NCBI RefSeq assembly: GCF_900102525.1
Contig: NZ_FNBZ01000007.1
Location: forward strand, 62,001 to 126,000
DNA from: Allobosea robiniae
GTDB lineage: Bacteria > Pseudomonadota > Alphaproteobacteria > Rhizobiales > Beijerinckiaceae
Direction of reading: 5' to 3'
Length of the DNA stretch: 64,000 bases
Of the stretch, positions 56,779 through 64,000 are shown in pieces. Made by a program: the position numbers and the translations under genes. The notes beneath the pieces were generated by a model that saw nothing but the letters and a program-made list of their open reading frames with translations, was not told where the DNA came from and did no database searches. Each line of letters opens with the position of its first letter. The stretch's first letter is position 1.

Positions 56779-57890
56779 TGTACGTTGCCGTCAAAGGCGG
56801 CGAAGCCGCCATCCTCGCCACGCATGATCTCGTTGCCGAAGCGCGCCGCGGCGATCCGGCCGTGCCTGAAATCTTGGTTGCCCAGATCCGCGAGCAGCAG
56901 GCTTTAGCCTGCGCCCGCGTGATGAACGAGGGCTCGCTCTACGACCAGGACCTCGCCGCGCTCGCGCTGAAGCAGTCGCAGGGCGACGTGATCGAGGCCG
57001 CCTTCCTGATGCGCGCCTATCGCACGACGCTGCCGCGCTTCGGCTCCTCCGAGCCGCTCGATACGGCTGCGATGGCGATCCGCCGCCGCGTCTCGGCGAC
57101 CTACAAGGACCTGCCCGGCGGGCAGGTACTCGGCCCGACCTACGACTACACGCACCGTCTCTTCGACTTCGCCCTGATGGACGAAGGCAGCGAGGCCGCC
57201 CCCCGGAAGGCGCCCGCCCCGCTCGATGCCACCATGCCGCGCGTGCCTGACATCCTCGGCGCCGAAGGCCTGATGGAAGCCGAAGAGCCGCCGGAAGGAG
57301 ACCCCCGCCCCTTCGACCTGACGCGCGATCCCGTCTCCTTTCCGGCGGATCGCGATGTGCGCCTGCAATCCATGGCGCGCGGCGACGAGGGCTTCCTGCT
57401 CGGCCTCGGCTATTCCGTGCAGCGTGGCTTCGGCGGCACGCATCCGTTCGTCGGCGAGGTCCGCGTCGGCGAGGTCGCGGTCGAATTCGTGCCGGAGGAG
57501 CTCGGCTTCGCGGTCGATCTCGGCGACATCACCCTGACCGAATGCCAGATGGTCAACCAGTTCCAGGGCTCCAAAGAGGTCCCGCCGCAATTCACCCGCG
57601 GCTACGGCCTCGTCTTCGGCCATAGCGAGCGCAAGGCGATGTCGATGTCGCTGGTCGATCGCGCCTTGAAAGCGCGCGATTTCGGCGAAGCCACCAACTA
57701 CCCGGCGCAGCAGGACGAATTCGTCCTCTACCACGCCGACAATGTCGAGGCGGCCGGCTTCGTCGAGCATCTCAAGCTGCCGCACTATGTCGATTTCCAG
57801 GGCGAGCTCGAACTGATCCGCCGCATCCGCAAGGAGCGCGAGGAACGGCTTGCTCAAGAGCAGAACGCCATGCCGGAGGCTGCGGAATGA
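56778..57890 (+). CDS. phnI: C-P lyase subunit PhnI (nucleosidase)
   Basis: 370 residues. MYVAVKGGEAAILATHDLV, RRRVSATYKDLPGGQVLGPTYDYTHRLF, RGFGGTHPFVGEVRVGEV and FGHSERKAMSMSLVDRAL are standard PhnI blocks. It displaces adenine from ATP to form alkylphosphonate ribosyl triphosphate with PhnGHL. The stop overlaps phnJ by 4 bp. Confidence 0.96.
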   Translation: MYVAVKGGEAAILATHDLVAEARRGDPAVPEILVAQIREQQALACARVMNEGSLYDQDLAALALKQSQGDVIEAAFLMRAYRTTLPRFGSSEPLDTAAMAIRRRVSATYKDLPGGQVLGPTYDYTHRLFDFALMDEGSEAAPRKAPAPLDATMPRVPDILGAEGLMEAEEPPEGDPRPFDLTRDPVSFPADRDVRLQSMARGDEGFLLGLGYSVQRGFGGTHPFVGEVRVGEVAVEFVPEELGFAVDLGDITLTECQMVNQFQGSKEVPPQFTRGYGLVFGHSERKAMSMSLVDRALKARDFGEATNYPAQQDEFVLYHADNVEAAGFVEHLKLPHYVDFQGELELIRRIRKEREERLAQEQNAMPEAAE

Positions 57891-58810
57891 CCATCCATCA
57901 GATGCCGGCAGATAATACGAAGCCGGCTTACAATTACGCCTATCTCGACGAGCAGACCAAGCGAATGATCCGCCGCGCCCTGCTCAAGGCCGTCGCTGTG
58001 CCCGGCTATCAGGTGCCCTTCGGCTCGCGCGAGATGCCCTTGGCTCGCGGCTGGGGCACCGGCGGCATCCAGATCACGGCAGCGATCATCGGCCCGGCTG
58101 ACACTTTGAAAGTGATCGACCAGGGCGCCGACGACACCACCAATGCCGTCTCGATCCGCAGGTTCTTCGAGCGCACCGCCGACGCCCGCACCTGCGAGGC
58201 GACGGATGACGCGACGATCATCCAGACCCGCCACCGCATCCCGGAGGCGCCGCTGAAACCCGGCCAGGTCATAGTTTATCAGGTGCCGACGCCCGAGCCG
58301 CTGCGCCGTCTGGAGCCGCGCGAGGCCGAGACCCGCAAGATGCACGCCTGGGCCGAATACGGGCTGATGCAGGTCAAGCTCTACGAGGATATCGCCCGCT
58401 ATGGCGAGATCACCAAGACCTATGACTACCCGGTCATGGTCAACGGCCGCTATGTGATGGCACCCTCGCCCATTCCGAAATTCGACAATCCGAAGATGCA
58501 CATGTCGCCCGCTCTCCAACTCTTCGGGGCCGGCCGCGAGAAGCGCATCTACGCGCTGCCGCCCTATACCAGCGTGCGCAGCCTCGATTTTGAGGATCAT
58601 CCCTTCCGCATCCAGAGCTGGACACAGCCCTGCGGGCTCTGCGGCGCGGGCGATAGCTATCTCGACGAGGTCGTGATCGACGACCAGGGCGGGCGCATGT
58701 TCGTCTGCTCCGACAGCCATTATTGCGAGACCCGCCGGGCGGAAGGCCATCGCGGCACCATGCTGGGCGACGCGGCCGCAAGCGGCCTGGTCGAGGAGAC
58801 CACCCCATGA
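57887..58810 (+). CDS. phnJ: Carbon-phosphorus lyase PhnJ (radical SAM-type)
   Basis: 307 residues. The iron-sulfur motif C-x2-C-x21-C-x5-C is exact: CGLC, then CSDSHYC after 21 residues. The N-terminal region YNYAYLDEQTKRMIRRALLKAVAVPGYQVPFGSREMP includes the conserved glycines used in radical chemistry. PhnJ breaks the carbon-phosphorus bond, releasing an alkane and 5-phosphoribosyl-1,2-cyclic phosphate. The stop overlaps the phnK start by 4 bp. Confidence 0.97.
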   Translation: MTIHQMPADNTKPAYNYAYLDEQTKRMIRRALLKAVAVPGYQVPFGSREMPLARGWGTGGIQITAAIIGPADTLKVIDQGADDTTNAVSIRRFFERTADARTCEATDDATIIQTRHRIPEAPLKPGQVIVYQVPTPEPLRRLEPREAETRKMHAWAEYGLMQVKLYEDIARYGEITKTYDYPVMVNGRYVMAPSPIPKFDNPKMHMSPALQLFGAGREKRIYALPPYTSVRSLDFEDHPFRIQSWTQPCGLCGAGDSYLDEVVIDDQGGRMFVCSDSHYCETRRAEGHRGTMLGDAAASGLVEETTP

Positions 58811-59613
58811 CCCTGCATGTCGCAGCGGCCGAGTTCGCGCTCGAACCCGCCCCCCTGCTCTCCGTCGAGGGCGTCAGCCGCTTCTATGGCGAGCGCATCG
58901 GCTGCGCCGATGTCTCCTTCGATCTCTGGCCGGGCGAAGTGCTCGGCATCGTCGGCGAATCCGGCTCGGGCAAATCGACCCTGCTGCGCTGCCTCGCCGG
59001 CATCGACAAGCCCGACGAGGGCGAGGTGCTGTTCCGGGGCGGGCCCGCACCGCTCGACATCTACTCGGTCTCCGAGCAGGAGCGCCGCCGCCTGATGCGC
59101 ACAGCCTGGGGCATCGTCCACCAGAACCCGCGCGACGGGTTGCGCATGGATGTCACCGCTGGCGGCAATGTCGGCGAGCGGCTGATGGATCGCGGCGACC
59201 GGCATTACGGCCAGATCCGCGAGCGCGCGCTCGACTGGCTGCAGCGCGTCGAGATCGCCGGCACCCGTATCGACGACCGGCCGCGCCAGTTCTCCGGCGG
59301 CATGCAGCAGCGCCTGCAGATCGCCCGCGTACTGGTCTCGGAACCGCGCCTCGTCTTCATGGACGAGCCGACCGGCGGCCTCGACGTGTCCGTGCAGGCC
59401 CGCCTGCTCGACCTCTTGCGCGTGCTGGTGCGCGACCTTGGGCTCGCCGCGATCATCGTCACCCACGACCTCGCCGTCGCGCGTCTCCTGACCGACCGGC
59501 TGATGGTCATGAAGGATGGCCGCGTCGTCGAGCAGGGCCTGACCGACCAGGTGCTCGATGATCCCCACCACGCCTATACGCAGCTTCTCACCTCGGCGGT
59601 GCTGAGCGTGTGA
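58807..59613 (+). CDS. phnK: C-P lyase ABC-type ATPase PhnK
   Basis: 268 residues. Walker A GESGSGKSTLLRCLAG, signature FSGGMQQRLQIARVL, Walker B LVFMDEPTGGLDVSVQ and the switch His in VTHDLAVARLL. It resembles DppD-type ATPases but docks on the PhnGHIJ core as a soluble subunit. The long loop around RRRLMRTAWGIVHQNPRDGLRMDVTAGGN is characteristic of PhnK. The start overlaps the phnJ stop. Confidence 0.95.
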   Translation: MTLHVAAAEFALEPAPLLSVEGVSRFYGERIGCADVSFDLWPGEVLGIVGESGSGKSTLLRCLAGIDKPDEGEVLFRGGPAPLDIYSVSEQERRRLMRTAWGIVHQNPRDGLRMDVTAGGNVGERLMDRGDRHYGQIRERALDWLQRVEIAGTRIDDRPRQFSGGMQQRLQIARVLVSEPRLVFMDEPTGGLDVSVQARLLDLLRVLVRDLGLAAIIVTHDLAVARLLTDRLMVMKDGRVVEQGLTDQVLDDPHHAYTQLLTSAVLSV

Positions 59614-59658
59614 CCTCGTCACACCCTCGTCACCTCGCCGGCACAAGGCACTGACACC

Positions 59659-60354
59659 ATGACCACGATGATTCAGGTCGAGAACGTCGCCAAGACCTTC
59701 ACCCTGCACAACCAGGGCGGAGCGCGGCTGCCCGTTTTCGACAACGTCAATTTCCATGTCGAGGCCGGCGAGGCGCTGGTGCTCGCCGGCGCGTCCGGCG
59801 CCGGCAAGTCGAGTCTGCTGCGCATCCTCTATGGCAATTACAGGCCGACTTCAGGCGCGATCCGCATCACCCATGCCGGCCGGCCCGTCGACATCGTCGC
59901 CGCTGTGCCGCGCACCGTGCTCGACATCCGCCGCCGCACGCTCGGCTTCGTCTCGCAGTTCCTGCGCGTCATTCCGCGCGTCTCGACCCTCGACATCGTG
60001 CGCGACCCGTTGCTGGCGCGCGGCGCCACGCCGGAAACCGCGACCGAGCGCGCCAAGGGTATGCTCGCCCGGCTCAACCTGCCGGAGCGGCTGTGGAACC
60101 TCGCGCCCGCCACCTTCTCCGGCGGCGAGCAGCAGCGCGTCAACATCGCCCGCTCCTTCGTCGACCCCTCGGCGATCATGCTGATCGACGAGCCGACCGC
60201 CTCGCTCGACGCCGCCAATCGCGACGTCGTCGTCGAACTCATCGCCGAGGCGCGCGCCGCCGGCTCCGCCATCGTCGGGATTTTCCATGATGAGGCGGTT
60301 CGCGAACGCGTCGCGACGCGCTATCTCGATATCACCGCTTTCCGGAAGGCCTGA
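59659..60354 (+). CDS. phnL: C-P lyase ABC-type ATPase PhnL
   Basis: 231 residues. Walker [17 protein letters not shown], signature [15 protein letters not shown], Walker [13 protein letters not shown] and the switch His in [15 protein letters not shown]. The [20 protein letters not shown] start marks PhnL. It is required with PhnGHI for the first step. The 45-bp gap after phnK is the largest in the operon and shows no terminator; phnM follows 2 bp later. Confidence 0.95.
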   Translation: MTTMIQVENVAKTFTLHNQGGARLPVFDNVNFHVEAGEALVLAGASGAGKSSLLRILYGNYRPTSGAIRITHAGRPVDIVAAVPRTVLDIRRRTLGFVSQFLRVIPRVSTLDIVRDPLLARGATPETATERAKGMLARLNLPERLWNLAPATFSGGEQQRVNIARSFVDPSAIMLIDEPTASLDAANRDVVVELIAEARAAGSAIVGIFHDEAVRERVATRYLDITAFRKA

Positions 60355-60356
60355 CG

Positions 60357-61496
60357 ATGCAGACCGTTCTCACCAACGCCAAACTCATTCTCGAGAACGA
60401 GGTCGTCACCGGCACGATCGCCTTCAACCAGACCGGCATCACCGCCGTCAACCAGGGCCAATCCTCCCTGCCCGGCGCCATCGATGTCGGCGGCGACTAT
60501 GTCGCGCCCGGCCTCGTCGAGATGCACACCGACAACATGGAAAAGCATTTCATGCCACGTCCCAAGGTCTTCTGGCCCAACGGACTCGCGGCCGCGCTGG
60601 TCCATGACGCCCAGATGGCCGCCGCCGGCGTCACCACGGTCTATGACGCGGTCTGCGCCGGCACACCCTTCTCGGCCAAGGACTACCGCAAGGACATCTT
60701 CGCCGACGTGATGAAGTCGCTGGCCTATGGCAAGCGCGAGAACGTCTTCCGCATCGACCATCGCATCCATATGCGCTGCGAGCTGACGAGCCCGCAGCTG
60801 CTCGACGACATCGCGCCCTATCAGGACGACGAACTGGTCCAGCTCGTCTCGCTGATGGACCACACGCCCGGCCAACGCCAATGGCGCGATCTCCAGCACC
60901 TCAAAACCTATGCCGTCGGCAACGGCAAGACGGTCGCGGAGTTCGAAGAGGATGTCGCGGTGCGCCAGCGCGAAGGCGCCGCCAACGTGGCGAAGAACTG
61001 GCAGGCCGTGGTCGACATCTTCCGCGCGCGCGGCATTCCGCTCGCGACCCATGACGACACGATTCCCGAGCATGTCGAGGAAGGCGTCGCCTCGGGTGCC
61101 GTGATCTCGGAATTCCCGACCACGGTCGAGGCCGCCGCCGCTGCCAAGCAGGCCGGCCTCGCCACGGTCGCCGGCGCGCCGAATGTCGTGCGCGGCGGCT
61201 CGCATTCCGGCGGCGTCTCGGTCTCAGAGCTCGCCGAGAAGGGCCTGCTCGACGGTCTTTCCTCGGATTACGTGCCGGCGAGCCTGCTGCAGGCGGTGGT
61301 CAAGCTGAATGCCGACCATGGCATCGCGCTGCCCGAAGCGATGGGCATGGTGACCTGGAAGGTCGCCGATATCCTCGGCCTCAGTGATCGCGGCCATCTC
61401 AAGACCGGGCTGCGGGCCGATCTCGTGCGCTTCAAGGTGCTCGGCGCGACGCCGGTGCTGGCTGCGGTCTGGTCGCAGGGCGAGCGCGCATTTTGA
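60357..61496 (+). CDS. phnM: Alkylphosphonate ribosyl triphosphate diphosphohydrolase PhnM
   Basis: 379 residues of the amidohydrolase superfamily. Metal-site residues appear in APGLVEMHTDNMEKHFMPRP, in IDHRIHMRCEL, in IPLATHDDTIPEHVEEGV and in the C-terminal SDYVPASLLQAV. It removes pyrophosphate from the ribosyl triphosphate made by PhnI. Its stop overlaps the DUF1045 start (TTGA). Confidence 0.96.
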   Translation: MQTVLTNAKLILENEVVTGTIAFNQTGITAVNQGQSSLPGAIDVGGDYVAPGLVEMHTDNMEKHFMPRPKVFWPNGLAAALVHDAQMAAAGVTTVYDAVCAGTPFSAKDYRKDIFADVMKSLAYGKRENVFRIDHRIHMRCELTSPQLLDDIAPYQDDELVQLVSLMDHTPGQRQWRDLQHLKTYAVGNGKTVAEFEEDVAVRQREGAANVAKNWQAVVDIFRARGIPLATHDDTIPEHVEEGVASGAVISEFPTTVEAAAAAKQAGLATVAGAPNVVRGGSHSGGVSVSELAEKGLLDGLSSDYVPASLLQAVVKLNADHGIALPEAMGMVTWKVADILGLSDRGHLKTGLRADLVRFKVLGATPVLAAVWSQGERAF

Positions 61497-62188
61497 GCAA
61501 GCCGCGCTACGCCGTCTATTACGCCCCCGCAGCCGACAGCGCCCTCTGGCGCTTCGGCAGCGCGACGCTCGGCTATGATGCGCTGACCGGGGAGGACCTG
61601 CCCTTCGCCGTTCCGCCCGGATGCGATCCGGCGCTATGGCCGGCCTTCACCGAGGAGCCGCGGCGCTACGGTTTCCACGCCACGCTGAAAGCGCCCTTCG
61701 AGCTTGCCGATGGCCGCAGCGAGGAGCAGTTGCGCGCCTTCGCCCGCAATCATGCCGCGGGGCTCGATGCCGTGGAGCTGGCGGGGCTCAGCGTCACGGC
61801 GCTCGGCTCCTTCGTGGCGCTGACGCCGTCCGAGCCGAGCGAAGCCCTGCAGCGCTTCGCCTTCTCGACCGTGCAGGCCTTCGAGCTTTTCCGCGCGCCG
61901 CTTTCCGAAACGGACAAGGCGCGGCGCCTCAGGAGCCCACTCACCCCCGCTCAGCACGCCTATCTCGAAGCCTATGGCTACCCCTATGTCGGCGACGCCT
62001 TCCGCTTCCACATGACGCTGACCGGTTCCTTGCCGGGCGACCAAGCAACGCCGGTGAAGCAGGCGCTTGAAACCGCCTATGCTGCAGCGCTTCCGGCCGG
62101 CCCGGTCAGGATCGATCGCTTCGCGCTGTTCAGGCAGGACGACCGCACTGGCCGCTTCCGCCTGCTCGATTCCTATTCGTTCGGCTAG
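61493..62188 (+). CDS. DUF1045 phosphonate-operon protein; 2H-phosphoesterase fold (candidate PhnP substitute)
   Basis: 231 residues, TTG start overlapping the phnM stop. The protein family is known mainly from phn operons. Two H-x-T-x motifs are visible, HATL in YGFHATLKAPFEL (about residue 60) and HMTL in FHMTLTGSL (about residue 171), the paired catalytic signature of the 2H phosphoesterase superfamily that opens cyclic phosphates. PhnP, the usual phosphoribosyl cyclic phosphodiesterase, is absent from this complete cluster. I infer that this protein performs that hydrolysis. Its TAG stop shares the palindrome CTAG with the stop of convergent phnN. Confidence 0.8.
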   Translation: MSKPRYAVYYAPAADSALWRFGSATLGYDALTGEDLPFAVPPGCDPALWPAFTEEPRRYGFHATLKAPFELADGRSEEQLRAFARNHAAGLDAVELAGLSVTALGSFVALTPSEPSEALQRFAFSTVQAFELFRAPLSETDKARRLRSPLTPAQHAYLEAYGYPYVGDAFRFHMTLTGSLPGDQATPVKQALETAYAAALPAGPVRIDRFALFRQDDRTGRFRLLDSYSFG

Positions 62189-62784
62189 GCGTCGTGCCGG
62201 CCGAGTGCGCGCAGGACAGCCAGCAGTTCCTCCGCAGCCTCGACGACGCTGCGATCGTTCAGGATCGTGACGATCTCGGCGCGTTCCGCCGTCAGGGGCG
62301 CCTCGCGCTTCAGGCGGGCGGCGATATCGGCCTCGCTCTCGCGCCCGCGCGCCGCCAGGCGCTGCGCCAGCACCGCGACCGGCGCGGTGATGTTGAGCAC
62401 CACGACGCGCTCAGCCAATCGCTCCGCCGCCGCGATGGCGCGCCGCGAGACATTGACGATAACCACGGCACCCGCGCCGATGCCCGACAATTCCAGCGCC
62501 GGAATGCCGTAGCTCAAACCATGAGCCTGCCAGCTCAGCGCGAGGCCACCATTGGCCTCGATCGTGCGGAACCCAGCTTCGTCGCAAGAATCGTGATCCT
62601 CGGCCCCGGCCATGGCCGGCCGGGTGATCAAGCGCCGCGCGAAGCGATAGTTGGGATCGCCGGCGAGGCCCGCCCGCGCCGCATCCATCAGCGTGTCCTT
62701 CCCAGCCCCGGAGGGACCGACCACGAGAACGAGCACGCCCGTCTGCACGGCGGGGATCGCGATATAAGGAGAGGATGAGGACAT
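62185..62784 (-). CDS. phnN: Ribose 1,5-bisphosphokinase PhnN
   Basis: 199 residues. A guanylate-kinase-like fold with P-loop VVGPSGAGKDTLMDAAR, then the RFARRLITRPAMAGAEDHDSCDE block and the conserved SWQAHGLSYGIP. It phosphorylates ribose 1,5-bisphosphate to PRPP, the last step of the C-P lyase pathway. It alone is inverted relative to phnGHIJKLM. Its start codon overlaps that of the next gene head to head in CATG, and its stop overlaps the DUF1045 stop in CTAG. The annotated start has no ribosome site; a GTG at 62748 is an alternative. Its promoter must lie inside the acyltransferase gene. Confidence 0.92.
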   Translation of the reverse strand: MSSSSPYIAIPAVQTGVLVLVVGPSGAGKDTLMDAARAGLAGDPNYRFARRLITRPAMAGAEDHDSCDEAGFRTIEANGGLALSWQAHGLSYGIPALELSGIGAGAVVIVNVSRRAIAAAERLAERVVVLNITAPVAVLAQRLAARGRESEADIAARLKREAPLTAERAEIVTILNDRSVVEAAEELLAVLRALGRHDA

Positions 62785-63406
62785 GGCCGCGAAAAAGCTG
62801 GGACTCGAACCGCTGATCGACCCGACCGCCCAGGTGAGGCAGGCGACACTCGGCCGCTACACCGCCATCGGCGCGCGCACCATCTTCGCCGAGTCGACGA
62901 TGGGGGACTACTCCTATGTCGTGAACGACGCGAATGTCATTTACACGACAATCGGCAAATTCTGCTCGATCGCGGCAATGACCCGGATCAATCCCGGCAA
63001 TCATCCGATGCATCGCGCCAGCCAGTCGCATTTCACCTATCGCGCCGCCGCCTATTTCGACGATGCCGCGGATGACGAAGCCTTCTTCGACTGGCGCCGG
63101 TCGCATGCCGTAACGATCGGCCACGATGTCTGGATCGGCCATGGCGCGATCGTGCTCGCCGGCCGCTCGATCGGCACCGGCGCGGTAGTCGCGGGCGGGG
63201 CCGTCGTCACCAAGGACGTCGCGCCCTACACCATCGTCGCCGGCAATCCGGCCCGGCCGGTGCGGCGACGCTTCACTGAGGATGTCGCGGATAGATTGCA
63301 GAACCTCGCCTGGTGGGACTGGGAACACACCCGGCTGCGTGCCGCCCTCGACGATTTCCGCAATCTCTCGGTGGAGGACTTCCTGGAGCGTCACGAAGCG
63401 GGCTGA
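62783..63406 (+). CDS. Phosphonate-cluster hexapeptide-repeat acyltransferase
   Basis: 207 residues, left-handed beta-helix family. Repeats such as LGRYTAIGARTIFAESTMGDYSYV, GKFCSIAAMTRINPGNHPMHRAS and VTIGHDVWIGHGAIVLAGRSIGTGAVVAGGAVV are typical of xenobiotic acyltransferases. The DYSYVVNDANVIYTTIGKFCSIA form is the version linked to phosphonate operons. It may N-acetylate aminophosphonates, standing in for PhnO, but the substrate is inferred. GAGGATGAGG before the ATG supports the start at 62783. Confidence 0.87.
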   Translation: MAAKKLGLEPLIDPTAQVRQATLGRYTAIGARTIFAESTMGDYSYVVNDANVIYTTIGKFCSIAAMTRINPGNHPMHRASQSHFTYRAAAYFDDAADDEAFFDWRRSHAVTIGHDVWIGHGAIVLAGRSIGTGAVVAGGAVVTKDVAPYTIVAGNPARPVRRRFTEDVADRLQNLAWWDWEHTRLRAALDDFRNLSVEDFLERHEAG

Positions 63407-63501
63407 GCGGCATTTATCCGGTTGTTATTGCTGGATTTTCGAATTCTCAACGCGCCAGCTTCAACTCCAGGCCGGGATAATACGGCTCGGCCTTGTGGAA
63501 A

Positions 63502-63515
63502 TTGACCCAGATCAA
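63502..63515. promoter_or_regulatory. FNR/FixK-type box upstream of the globin-coupled sensor
   Basis: TTGACCCAGATCAA matches the TTGA-N6-TCAA consensus exactly, with TTGAC/ATCAA half sites. Its centre is about 93 bp upstream of the sensor ATG. If activation is from -41.5, transcription would begin near 63550, leaving a leader of about 50 nt that contains the hairpin at 63564. Confidence 0.6.
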
Positions 63516-63563
63516 GACATGCCCTCATAGGTTGTTAACCCTGATGGCCCATGGTCGGGCTCC

Positions 63564-63582
63564 GGCGGAAGCGGTTTCCGCC
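63564..63582 (+). other. Short hairpin in the leader of the globin-coupled sensor gene
   Basis: GGCGGAA-gcggt-TTCCGCC is a perfect 7-bp stem with a 5-nt loop, about 20 bp before the ATG at 63602. It could modulate translation or act as an operator. The rest of the 195-bp gap holds only the FNR-type box. Confidence 0.4.
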
Positions 63583-63601
63583 TGAGGCTGGGGACCTCCT
63601 G

Positions 63602-64000
63602 ATGTCGGCAATGGATCATCTCGGCAAGCGGCTCGCCTTCATGCAGCTCGGCCCGGACGCACAGGCGCGCATTCGCGACGTCGGCGACGCTCTGGACACG
63701 TCGATTCCGGGCGCTCTCGACGCCTTTTATGCGCAATTGCGCGCCTTTCCCGAGACCAAGGCTTTCTTCAGCAACGAACAGCACATCGAAAGCGCCAAGC
63801 AACGCCAGGGCAAGCACTGGAGCGGCATCGCGACCGGCACCTTCGACGAGCACTATATCGGCGCCGTCACCCAGGTCGGGAAGATCCATGCCCGCATCGG
63901 CCTGGAGCCGCGCTGGTATATCGGCGGCTACGCGCTGATTCTCGAAAAGCTGCTCGCAGGCGTGCTGGAGGCGCGCTGGCCGAAGAACGCACTGGGCAGG
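63602..64000 (+). CDS. Globin-coupled sensor, N-terminal protoglobin domain (3' end outside window)
   Basis: 133 residues before the window ends, still open. The sequence has the protoglobin pattern of HemAT-like sensors: RLAFMQLGPDAQARIRDVG, ALDAFYAQLRAFPETKAFF, KQRQGKHWSGIATGTFDEHYIG, the proximal-His helix VGKIHARIGLEPRWYIGGYALILEKL. It binds heme and senses oxygen. The output domain (methyl-accepting, diguanylate cyclase or other) lies beyond the edge. The ATG at 63602 has weak ribosome-site support; a second ATG three codons on is possible. The FNR-type box upstream fits an oxygen-regulated oxygen sensor. Confidence 0.85.
   Translation, partial: MSAMDHLGKRLAFMQLGPDAQARIRDVGDALDTSIPGALDAFYAQLRAFPETKAFFSNEQHIESAKQRQGKHWSGIATGTFDEHYIGAVTQVGKIHARIGLEPRWYIGGYALILEKLLAGVLEARWPKNALGR

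Overview
This GC-rich window reads as a chromosomal segment of an alphaproteobacterium of the order Hyphomicrobiales, perhaps Bosea-like. That placement is inference. It rests on an F1 ATP synthase operon in the order atpH-A-G-D-C without the Fo genes, priA and xerC next to each other, a class I lysyl-tRNA synthetase, a complete C-P lyase system, and short palindromic intergenic repeats of a type common in that order. I see no tRNA or rRNA gene, insertion sequence, prophage or CRISPR array. About 50 protein genes are tightly packed.

Layout. 1-9 kb: end of a probable D-Ala-D-Ala carboxypeptidase, an EamA permease plus COG0523 metallochaperone pair, a GNAT-fold enzyme, an acyl-CoA synthetase, an orphan SsuA/TauA-type binding protein, an Old Yellow Enzyme divergent from an ArsR-type regulator, and rppH. 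9.3-17 kb: the F1 ATP synthase operon, then priA. 17-22 kb: xerC, a DUF4337 protein, and a peptide-type ABC importer with no ATPase gene beside it. 22-30 kb: uronate genes uxaC-uxuB, a periplasmic binding protein, an M20 amidohydrolase, lysK and a nitroreductase. 30-38.6 kb: a DUF808 protein, a bifunctional beta-oxidation enzyme, an enoyl-CoA hydratase, a tripartite tricarboxylate transporter, and a trypsin-fold protein that has lost its catalytic triad. 38.9-46.3 kb: alpha-2-macroglobulin and pbpC, an envelope-defence pair. 46.4-50.7 kb: an RND efflux pump with its adaptor.

51-63.4 kb is a full phosphonate system. A Pho box precedes phnCDEE (import). Next come phnF (repressor, minus strand) and phnGHIJKLM plus a DUF1045 gene (C-P lyase), with two PhnF-like operators in the phnF/phnG gap. 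phnN lies inverted, and a hexapeptide acyltransferase follows. No PhnP-type cyclic phosphodiesterase is present. The DUF1045 protein carries the paired HxTx motifs of 2H phosphoesterases and is the obvious candidate to fill that step. phnN is locked between its neighbours, sharing a CTAG with one stop codon and a CATG with the next start codon. The window ends inside a globin-coupled sensor gene preceded by a good FNR/FixK box.

The most striking non-coding structure is a family of three-armed palindromic elements of about 80-110 bp, closed by GTCAT/ATGAC ends. At least seven copies occur. One lies inside the ATP synthase operon, one between phnD and phnE, and one is translated in frame at the start of pbpC. 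Many putative operators are also visible as clean dyads next to matching gene types.
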